Shown here one piece after another: positions 1 through 5,143 of a DNA stretch of 8,320 nucleotides. Position numbers and translations under genes: made by a program. Numbering within the stretch: position 1 is the stretch's first letter; each line of letters opens with the position of its first letter. The stretch is taken from assembly GCA_031271065.1 (NCBI GenBank), contig JAISWP010000197.1:1-8320 (forward strand). The letters run 5' to 3'. The notes under the pieces are model-generated. The model searched no databases and was not told where the DNA came from. It saw only the letters and a program-made list of their open reading frames with translations. This DNA is from Synergistaceae bacterium. Lineage in GTDB: Bacteria > Synergistota > Synergistia > Synergistales > Synergistaceae.

Positions 1-21
1 TGGCACGGCCGAATCCCCGCT

Positions 22-1617
22 TTATCTCGTCTTTCTCACGGATCGCAGGATCAGGCGGGAGGATTCCAAAAGCGGCATGATGGCCGCGAAGTCCTCCCTG
101 GACGTGAGACCCTCCCTGATGGATTCAGTCTCGGACGTTATCTCCTCCAGCAATTTCAGCGCGTCCAGGCGGCCCGGGTCTTTCGCGGCGGCGGCCTTCT
201 TTCCGGAAAAGGCCGCGCCGCTTTTTGAGAGATCATAGACAGAGCCGGCCGAGGGGACCGCGGCGGCGCGCCCCGTCTCCCTTATGCCGGCCGCCAGAGC
301 TTCCGCGGATCTGGGCTCCCCGTGAGTGACGAAAAACGACGCGTTCCCTCCGAAGCCTGACGCCCAGGACAGCAGGTCGTCCCTGTCCCCGTGGGCTGAA
401 AAGCCGCCCAGCGTATACATGGAGGCTCTGACGGCTATATCCTCGCCCGCGATCCTCAAGCGGCGCTCTCCGTCGACGAGCCTGCGTCCGAGGGCGCCTT
501 TCGCCTGATAGCCCACGAAAAACACGCTGCAGCCGGGGTTCCAGAGGTTGTGCTTGAGATGATGGATTATCCGTCCCCCTGAACACATGCCGCTGCCCGC
601 GAGCACTATGGCGTCGCTTTCTTCGTTGATGGCCCTCGATTCCTCGACCCCGCTGGTGTAGCTCATGCCCTCCGGCCGGAAGGGGTTGTCTCCCGCGCGG
701 GTCATCTCCTGTATCTCTCTGGAAAGGAGCGCCGAGTATTTCTCGTATATCCGCGTCGCCTTTTCTCCCATAGGGGAATCGAAGTATATGCGGGGCATCT
801 TCGGAAAGGTCGGGTCGGCCTGGAGACGCTTTATCTCGTAAAGCACTCTCTGCGCCCTGCCGACGGCGAACGTGGGAATGAGTATCTTGCCGCCGGACTT
901 CACGGCGGCCTCGAGAGCCGCACGGAACTCCGCCCTGGTGTCCTCCAGGCTCTTGTGGTTCCTGTCCCCGTAAGTGGACTCTATGACCACATAGCCGGTC
1001 TCCTCGATCATGGTGTGAGGACGCTCTATCGCCGCGTCCTTCGGGCCGATGTCCCCGGAGAATACTGCTTTCCTCTCGCCGTCCCCGCCGCCGAGCCATA
1101 TCTCCGCTATGGCTGATCCTAATATGTGGCCGGCGTCGCGGACTCTTACGCTCACTCCCCTCGCTATGTCCGCCTTTTCATCGTAGCGGACATAGCGGAA
1201 ACGCCTGATCGTCTCCTCCACGTCTTTTTCGCCGTACGACGGTTTGATGGGGGGAAGTCCCCTGCGGGAATTTTTCCTGCTGCGCCACTCGGCTTCCTCG
1301 GCCATCAGCTTGACTGTGTCCTGGAGCAGCACCCCGGCCAGTTCGATGGTCGGGTCGGTCGCCCATATATAGCCCTTGAAGCCTCGCCGGACCAGCAGGG
1401 GCAGTCTGCCGCTGTGGTCTATGTGGGCGTGGGTGAGGACGACGGCGTCTATCTCCCCGGGCGAAAAAGCGAATTCCGCCTCGTTCCTGCCGTCGGCGTT
1501 CTGTCCCTGATACATTCCGCAGTCCACCAGCACCCTGGCTTCATCTGTCTCGATCAGATAGCTGGAACCTGTCACCTCTCCGGCTGCGCCCAGAAAAACG
1601 ATCCTGGCGGACGACAT
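22..1617 (-). CDS. MBL-fold beta-CASP RNA-processing nuclease (COG1236/CPSF73-like)
   Basis: This is a predicted zinc-dependent ribonuclease of the metallo-beta-lactamase/beta-CASP family, expected to cut or trim RNA in the cytoplasm. In 531-residue numbering the metal-binding signatures run in family order: HAHIDHSG at 63-70 (motif 2), H164 in DAGHILGSA (motif 3), D189 in SGDIG (motif 4), E213 in ESTYGDR (beta-CASP motif A), H409 in GFSAHGD (motif B) and H432 in THGE (motif C). The active site therefore looks intact. No KH domain is visible, unlike archaeal aCPSF1. Residues about 458-531 form an Ala/Lys-rich linker and a charged, probably helical tail beyond the usual core. I chose the ATG at 1617 because the GGAGGT site at 1624-1629 lies 6 nt before it; the ATG at 1623 abuts that site directly. 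The gene sits alone after a 111-nt gap. Family assignment is secure; the RNA substrate is unknown. Confidence 0.93.
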   Translation of the reverse strand: MSSARIVFLGAAGEVTGSSYLIETDEARVLVDCGMYQGQNADGRNEAEFAFSPGEIDAVVLTHAHIDHSGRLPLLVRRGFKGYIWATDPTIELAGVLLQDTVKLMAEEAEWRSRKNSRRGLPPIKPSYGEKDVEETIRRFRYVRYDEKADIARGVSVRVRDAGHILGSAIAEIWLGGGDGERKAVFSGDIGPKDAAIERPHTMIEETGYVVIESTYGDRNHKSLEDTRAEFRAALEAAVKSGGKILIPTFAVGRAQRVLYEIKRLQADPTFPKMPRIYFDSPMGEKATRIYEKYSALLSREIQEMTRAGDNPFRPEGMSYTSGVEESRAINEESDAIVLAGSGMCSGGRIIHHLKHNLWNPGCSVFFVGYQAKGALGRRLVDGERRLRIAGEDIAVRASMYTLGGFSAHGDRDDLLSWASGFGGNASFFVTHGEPRSAEALAAGIRETGRAAAVPSAGSVYDLSKSGAAFSGKKAAAAKDPGRLDALKLLEEITSETESIREGLTSREDFAAIMPLLESSRLILRSVRKTR

Positions 1618-1623
1618 AGCCAT

Positions 1624-1629
1624 ACCTCC
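1624..1629 (-). promoter_or_regulatory. Shine-Dalgarno site deciding the start of the beta-CASP nuclease
   Basis: On the minus strand this reads GGAGGT within CCGGGGAGGT. It is 6 nt from the ATG at 1617 and 0 nt from the in-frame ATG at 1623. The spacing favours the second ATG, so the protein begins MSSARIVFLG rather than MAMSSA. Confidence 0.8.
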
Positions 1630-1643
1630 CCGGAATATTGGAT

Positions 1644-1670
1644 ATCATATACAGTGGCATTTTATATCAA
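1644..1670 (-). promoter_or_regulatory. Possible promoter of the beta-CASP nuclease gene
   Basis: On the minus strand a TTGATA hexamer (1665-1670, 5 of 6 to TTGACA) is followed after 15 nt by TATGAT (1644-1649, 5 of 6 to TATAAT). The spacer is short of the optimal 17 nt, which weakens the call. It would give a leader of roughly 20 nt before the start at 1617. The copy of CAGTGGC at 1652-1658 falls inside the spacer. Confidence 0.35.
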
Positions 1671-1693
1671 ATCGGCGAATTAATTGCAGTGGC
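1652..1693. repeat. Direct repeat CAGTGGC, two copies upstream of the nuclease gene
   Basis: CAGTGGC occurs at 1652-1658 and 1687-1693, 35 nt apart, in the gap between the histidine kinase and the nuclease gene. One copy lies between the candidate -35 and -10 hexamers and the other upstream of the -35. Such placement would suit a transcription-factor site, but a 7-bp repeat can also arise by chance. Confidence 0.35.
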
Positions 1694-1728
1694 TTTGCGG
1701 GAGAACTTAGAATAAATTCGGCGGAGTT

Positions 1729-3099
1729 TCAGCGCGGGCCGGACGCGGGCAGAAGCCCTCTGACGCAGGTACCCTCTCCGCGGTATGAGATCACCTTTAG
1801 CTGGCCCCCTATGAGGGTCATGCGCTCCTCCATGTTGGAGAGGCCCCTGTGCCCTTCGGCTCTCAGATCCGCCGTGTCGCTCTCCGTGATGTCGAAGCCG
1901 TGTCCGTCGTCCTGGATTGTCAGCTCCACGTCCCCGTCGTCGCTGCGCTTGATGTCTATCCAGATGTTGCTGGCCTCGCCGTGGCGCACGGAGTTGGTCA
2001 CCGCCTCCTGGACGACGCGGAAGAAAGCGAGCGTCACCGAGTCGGACAGATTCAGCGACTCGTCCACCCCCAGGAATATCTTCACGCCGTACTGGAGCGC
2101 CTGCCGCTCCGTGAGTTCGGTGAGGGCCTGCGACAGGCCGAGTTCCAGCCAGGGGGGATTCAGGAAATCGCAGAGCGCCCTCATCTCCTTGACCGTGGTC
2201 ATCGCTATTTTTTCGGCCAGATCAAGCTCCAGCCTGGTATCTTCAGGCGTGTTATCCGGTCGTCTCGCGAGGTGTATCCGCTGTATCAGCGCCGTCACGT
2301 CCTGAAGGGGGCCGTCGTGGATATCTCTCGATATCTTGGTGCGCTCGTCCTCCTGCACGTTCACGAGGTCGTTCATGCAGGCTCTGTTCGTCTTGGTGGT
2401 CCTGATGGCAAGCTGAGAAACGCGGACCAATGTCCCATGCATCTTTTTCACGCGCGGCGTGGCGTGTTTCAGGCTGTCGTCGAGAGGCTCGAACCCCCAC
2501 TTGAGAGACGAGACGCGCTGTTCCAGCCAGTGGATCGGATTTATCACGTTCCGCCAGATAAATATCAGAAACAGAGAGCTCCAAAGCGCCATCGACGCCG
2601 CCAAAACCGACCACAGACGCACCGGCGCCGCGCGCGGTACGTCCTTCCACGGTATGGCCCCGGCCGCCTGGAAATCCTTCCCCGGGACCGGAAATTTTAC
2701 CGCGGTGAACTTCTCTCCGTCCGGCGCCCTGATATATCCGGCGATCCCCGTCGGTATCTTTCCGCCGGATTCCCTGACCAGCTCTCTCATACGCTCGGAG
2801 CCGGAGACGAACTTTCCCTCTTTGTCCAGCAGGGCGAAGAGGACGGGAATACGGAAACTGACGGGCTCGCGTCCTCCGCCGGGGTCCTCTGAGAGCGAGG
2901 GGAACTCGCCGGGAAAGGGGATGCGCCCGTATTCCATTCTGCCGGCGATGCTTTCCGTGAAATTTTCTATGTAAAGTTCAGCGAGCGCCTCGATGTTTCT
3001 GTGAGAGTAGAACAACTCGGCGGCTGCGAGCATAAAGATACCTATAGGAGGCAGGAATATCGACAGCGTGACGTAAAAGAGCGTGCCGTTTTTTTTCAA
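1729..3099 (-). CDS. Membrane-bound sensor histidine kinase, HisKA_3 (NarX/DegS-like) type
   Basis: This is the sensor of a two-component system: an inner-membrane kinase that would autophosphorylate on histidine and pass phosphate to the response regulator encoded just upstream. In order: membrane segment 1 at about 7-29, an extracytoplasmic region at about 31-160 (containing LLDKEGKFVSG, reminiscent of Cache/PAS-like sensors, an inference), membrane segment 2 at about 163-183, and a HAMP-like linker starting at NPIHWLEQRV. The HisKA_3 box has H261 in SRDIHDGPLQD. The ATPase domain has an N-box E365-N369 (QEAVTNSVRHG), D398 in IQDDGHGFD, and GHRGLSNMEER at 416-426. The start is a TTG at 3099, with AGGAAGG 8 nt before it; the next Met (residue 23) would cut into the first membrane segment. 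The length of 456 residues is normal for the family. The ligand cannot be predicted. Confidence 0.93.
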   Translation of the reverse strand: MKKNGTLFYVTLSIFLPPIGIFMLAAAELFYSHRNIEALAELYIENFTESIAGRMEYGRIPFPGEFPSLSEDPGGGREPVSFRIPVLFALLDKEGKFVSGSERMRELVRESGGKIPTGIAGYIRAPDGEKFTAVKFPVPGKDFQAAGAIPWKDVPRAAPVRLWSVLAASMALWSSLFLIFIWRNVINPIHWLEQRVSSLKWGFEPLDDSLKHATPRVKKMHGTLVRVSQLAIRTTKTNRACMNDLVNVQEDERTKISRDIHDGPLQDVTALIQRIHLARRPDNTPEDTRLELDLAEKIAMTTVKEMRALCDFLNPPWLELGLSQALTELTERQALQYGVKIFLGVDESLNLSDSVTLAFFRVVQEAVTNSVRHGEASNIWIDIKRSDDGDVELTIQDDGHGFDITESDTADLRAEGHRGLSNMEERMTLIGGQLKVISYRGEGTCVRGLLPASGPR

Positions 3100-3107
3100 G
3101 AACTCCG

Positions 3108-3114
3108 CCTTCCT
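3108..3114 (-). promoter_or_regulatory. Shine-Dalgarno site supporting the TTG start of the histidine kinase
   Basis: The minus strand reads AGGAAGG here, 8 nt before the TTG at 3099. This normal spacing supports an unusual start codon. No better-placed ATG or GTG preserves the first membrane segment. Confidence 0.65.
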
Positions 3115-3127
3115 CTGCTTTCCTCAG

Positions 3128-3140
3128 CGCCGTCCCGGCG
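3128..3140 (-). other. Small GC hairpin between response regulator and kinase
   Basis: The sequence CGCCG TCC CGGCG is a perfect 5-bp inverted repeat with a 3-nt loop. It lies in the 56-nt gap after the regulator stop codon. It has no following U-tract on the minus strand, so it is not a normal intrinsic terminator. It could stabilise an mRNA end or be incidental. Confidence 0.35.
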
Positions 3141-3155
3141 TTTCTTCGCGCACCC

Positions 3156-3794
3156 TCAGTCGAGCAGTTCCTCCAGCATCACTACGCCGTATTTCAGCGC
3201 CAGCAGCATCGATTCGGTCTTGTTGCGGGCTCCCAGCTTGTCGTAGATGGACGCTAGGTGAGTCTGCACGGTGCGCTCGCTGATGAAAAGCTGTGAAGCT
3301 ATCTCCTTGCCGGACAGCCCCTTTGCCGCCAGCAGAAGGACCTCCCTTTCGCGGGCGGATATCGGCTCCGGCGACATATTCTCCCCTTCCTCGACGGTGT
3401 TGGCCACCTCGCTGTCGAGATAGAGCCCGCCCCGGGCGACTATCCTGATGGCGCGGGCCAGCGTGTCCGCCGACGAGGATTTGAGGACGTAGCCGCGGGC
3501 GCCGGCTCGGAGAGACGAGAGTACGTACTGCTGAGCGTCGTAGCTGGTCAGCATCAGGGCTATTACCGGAAGGCCCTCCTCTTTTATCTTTCGGGTTATG
3601 GAGACGCCGTCCAGTCTCGGCATACGAATGTCCAGGAGCGCCACGTGCGGCTTGAGCTCCCTTATGCCGGCAAGAGCCGTCTCTCCGTCGGAATACTCTC
3701 CGACTACGTTGAAATCCTGCTCCTTGGCCAGATATGCCATGAGCCCCGCCCTTGTCAACGGGTGATCGTCCGCGAGTATTAAATTCACTGACAT
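3156..3794 (-). CDS. NarL/FixJ-family two-component response regulator
   Basis: This is a DNA-binding transcription regulator controlled by phosphorylation, almost certainly partner to the HisKA_3 kinase 56 nt downstream on the same strand. The receiver domain (residues about 3-120) shows the acidic pair D9-D10 (ADDHPLTR), phosphoacceptor D55 in LLDIRMP, T83 in MLTSYD and K105 in GYVLKSSS. The C-terminal LuxR-type helix-turn-helix (about 145-205) shows SAREREVLLLAAKGLSGKEI followed by ISERTVQTHLASIYDKL. The 212-residue length is typical. The open frame continues upstream to 3881, but the ATG at 3794 has AGGAGGG 6 nt before it and begins exactly at the conserved receiver strand, so I use that start. 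The upstream gap carries a cluster of CAGTTT/AAACTG half-sites that could be an autoregulatory operator (inference). The regulated genes are unknown. Confidence 0.95.
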   Translation of the reverse strand: MSVNLILADDHPLTRAGLMAYLAKEQDFNVVGEYSDGETALAGIRELKPHVALLDIRMPRLDGVSITRKIKEEGLPVIALMLTSYDAQQYVLSSLRAGARGYVLKSSSADTLARAIRIVARGGLYLDSEVANTVEEGENMSPEPISAREREVLLLAAKGLSGKEIASQLFISERTVQTHLASIYDKLGARNKTESMLLALKYGVVMLEELLD

Positions 3795-3800
3795 TGCCAA

Positions 3801-3807
3801 CCCTCCT
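3801..3807 (-). promoter_or_regulatory. Shine-Dalgarno site deciding the response-regulator start
   Basis: The minus strand reads AGGAGGG, with a 6-nt gap to the ATG at 3794. It rules against the longer reading from 3881, whose extra 29 residues do not resemble a receiver N-terminus. Confidence 0.85.
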
Positions 3808-3816
3808 AAAGATACG

Positions 3817-3865
3817 CACTGACACAAACTGCCAGTTTTCACTGACTTTATTAAAAACAGTTTGT
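3817..3865. repeat. Cluster of inverted and direct repeats upstream of the response regulator
   Basis: ACAAACTG (3824-3831) and CAGTTTGT (3858-3865) form a perfect 8-bp inverted repeat with 26 nt between the arms. A third half-site, CAGTTT (3833-3838), pairs with the first across a single base (AAACTG-C-CAGTTT). Flanking this are two direct copies of CACTGAC (3817-3823 and 3840-3846), 23 nt apart, about two helical turns. The cluster lies 23-71 nt upstream of the regulator's start codon. It could be a dimer-binding operator, or an mRNA leader with alternative pairings. The repeats are seen directly; the function is inferred. Confidence 0.5.
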
Positions 3866-3905
3866 TTACGTAATCTTGCACGTTTTGAAGGATAATGACA
3901 TCAGC

Positions 3906-3934
3906 AGTACAGCGTATCTAATAAAAATTTACAA
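3906..3934 (-). promoter_or_regulatory. Weak candidate promoter for the response regulator/kinase pair
   Basis: On the minus strand TTGTAA (3929-3934) and TGTACT (3906-3911) are separated by 17 nt; each matches consensus at 4 of 6 bases. The surrounding stretch of 3840-3945 is much more AT-rich than the genes, as expected for a promoter region. Other weak pairings exist nearby, so the exact position is uncertain. Confidence 0.25.
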
Positions 3935-3984
3935 AAAGACAAACAGCGCGCCGCCTTCCCGTTCAGGCCCGCCGGAATCCTCCG

Positions 3985-4554
3985 TCACGCCCCCAGCCCT
4001 ATCTCGCGTTCGACCGGCCTCAGCGCGGCGATGGTGTTCTCTATGAGCCGTTCGAGGGGTTCTCCCATCAGTTCGGCCCCCTTTTCTATGACGCGTCTGT
4101 CCACGCCTCTGGCGAAGGTCTTGTCCTTCCATTTCTTTTTGACCGACTTGACCTCGAGATCCGCCACGGACCTGCTCGGCCGGACCAGGGCCACGGCTGT
4201 CACGAATCCGGTCAGTTCGTCGACGGCGTAGAGGGTTTTCTCCATGACGCTTATCGGTTCCACGCCGGAAAATTCCCATCCGTGGGCCAGTTCGGCCCGG
4301 ACGATCTCCTCCTCGTAGCCGGCCTCGCGCAGCATCTCGCCGCCCTTGACGGGATGTCCGTTCTCCACGGACTGGGTTATCTCCCAGTCGATGTCGTGAA
4401 GCAGCCCCGCCCGCGCCCAGAGTTCCTCGTCCTCGCCGTAAAGCCCGGCGAAATACCTCATCGCCGCCTCTACGGCCAGCGCGTGCCTGAAGTGTGTCTC
4501 GTCCCTGTTATGCTCCCTGAAAAAGGATACCGATTCCTCTCGCGTGTACTTCAT
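3985..4554 (-). CDS. HD-superfamily hydrolase (HDIG-type, COG2316-like)
   Basis: This is a 189-residue predicted metal-dependent phosphohydrolase of the HD superfamily, cytoplasmic, with no signal peptide or membrane segment. Metal-site residues appear in HD order: H24 (HFRHALAVE), H53-D54 (GLLHDIDWE), H67 and H91 as possible further ligands, and D112 (YAVDELTG). The block LVRPSRSVADLEVKSVKKKWKDK at 123-145 resembles a conserved stretch that I associate with small uncharacterised HD proteins of anaerobes. The start is the ATG at 4554, with GGAGGT at 4566-4571, an 11-nt spacing that is long but usable. It lies 82 nt downstream of the dCMP deaminase and may share its transcript. The substrate is unknown; HD enzymes act on nucleotides, cyclic dinucleotides or other phosphoesters, and the neighbours only hint at nucleotides. 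Confidence 0.88.
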   Translation of the reverse strand: MKYTREESVSFFREHNRDETHFRHALAVEAAMRYFAGLYGEDEELWARAGLLHDIDWEITQSVENGHPVKGGEMLREAGYEEEIVRAELAHGWEFSGVEPISVMEKTLYAVDELTGFVTAVALVRPSRSVADLEVKSVKKKWKDKTFARGVDRRVIEKGAELMGEPLERLIENTIAALRPVEREIGLGA

Positions 4555-4610
4555 GATGCAAAACGACCTCCGCGTAATTTTATTTGTATCTGACCGGACG
4601 CGCGCGTGAC

Positions 4611-4622
4611 CCCGGCGCCGGG
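4611..4622. repeat. 12-bp perfect GC palindrome between dCMP deaminase and HD gene
   Basis: CCCGGCGCCGGG is a perfect palindrome in the 82-nt gap, 14 nt past the deaminase stop codon in the direction of transcription. No U-tract follows on the minus strand, so a classical intrinsic terminator is not supported. It might form a stem with an internal loop in RNA, or simply reflect high GC content. Confidence 0.4.
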
Positions 4623-4636
4623 AAACGGACCGGCGG

Positions 4637-5143
4637 TTATGCGGAGGCCTCGCGCAGCACCCGCATCACCACGTCGTGATCCCCGTACATTTCGGAGACG
4701 ATGCCGGTCTCTTCCCGCAGCGCCGCCGACAGCTCGTCGGGGTATCTGTTCATGAATACTATGCGGCGGCAGCCGGAGTTGATGATGAGTTTGACGCAGA
4801 TCGAACAGGGCTCGTGGGTGGAGTATACGGAGCACCCGTTTATCGGCGTTCCCGAGGAGGCGGCCTGGGCGATGGCGTTCATCTCCGCGTGGGAGCCCCT
4901 GCATATCTCGTGACGCTCGCCTGAGGCTATGCCCAGCCGCTGCCGGAGACACCCGATATCGGTGCAGTGCCTGGCGCCGGAGGGGGAGCCGTTGTATCCG
5001 GTGGCGAGTATCCTGTTGCCCGAAACTATGACCGCCCCCACCCGTCTTCTGACGCAGGTGCTGCGGGTCGAAGCTATGAGCGCCATGGCGAGAAAATACG
5101 CTTCCCAGTCCGGGCGCTCCGCTCTGGCGCCCTCAGATGTCAA
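4637..5143 (-). CDS. Deoxycytidylate (dCMP) deaminase, ComEB-type
   Basis: This zinc enzyme of the cytidine/deoxycytidylate deaminase superfamily converts dCMP to dUMP, feeding thymidylate synthesis. In 168-residue numbering the catalytic zinc site is H85-A-E87 (SHAEMNA), with E87 the proton shuttle, and C113-C116 (EPCSIC). The substrate-binding GYNGSPSG at 49-56 and STCVRRRVGAVIV at 28-40 are typical of dCMP rather than free cytidine deaminases. C60, C65, H78 and C81 could form the second, structural zinc site known in some members. The start is a TTG at 5143, inside the last codons of gyrB (11-nt overlap), with AGAGGT at 5152-5157 and 8-nt spacing. The first Met (residue 20) would remove the conserved N-terminal helix. 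The overlap implies co-transcription with gyrB, and possibly translational coupling. Confidence 0.93.
   Translation of the reverse strand: MTSEGARAERPDWEAYFLAMALIASTRSTCVRRRVGAVIVSGNRILATGYNGSPSGARHCTDIGCLRQRLGIASGERHEICRGSHAEMNAIAQAASSGTPINGCSVYSTHEPCSICVKLIINSGCRRIVFMNRYPDELSAALREETGIVSEMYGDHDVVMRVLREASA

Noticed and set aside
1849..2892. Long plus-strand open frame (about 347 codons) opposite the histidine kinase
   Set aside because: It is antisense to a kinase with every family motif, shows no recognisable domain, is rich in Arg/His/Pro as expected of a GC-rich shadow frame, and has no convincing ribosome site.
3795..3881. N-terminal extension of the response regulator (29 extra residues)
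   Set aside because: The extension covers the repeat cluster and the Shine-Dalgarno site; the ATG at 3794 has ideal spacing and begins at the conserved receiver strand.
3929..3984. Possible intrinsic terminator after the HD gene
   Set aside because: There is a T-rich run on the minus strand, but the GC-rich stretch before it yields only about a 4-bp stem with an 8-nt loop and is poorly placed, so it is not supported.
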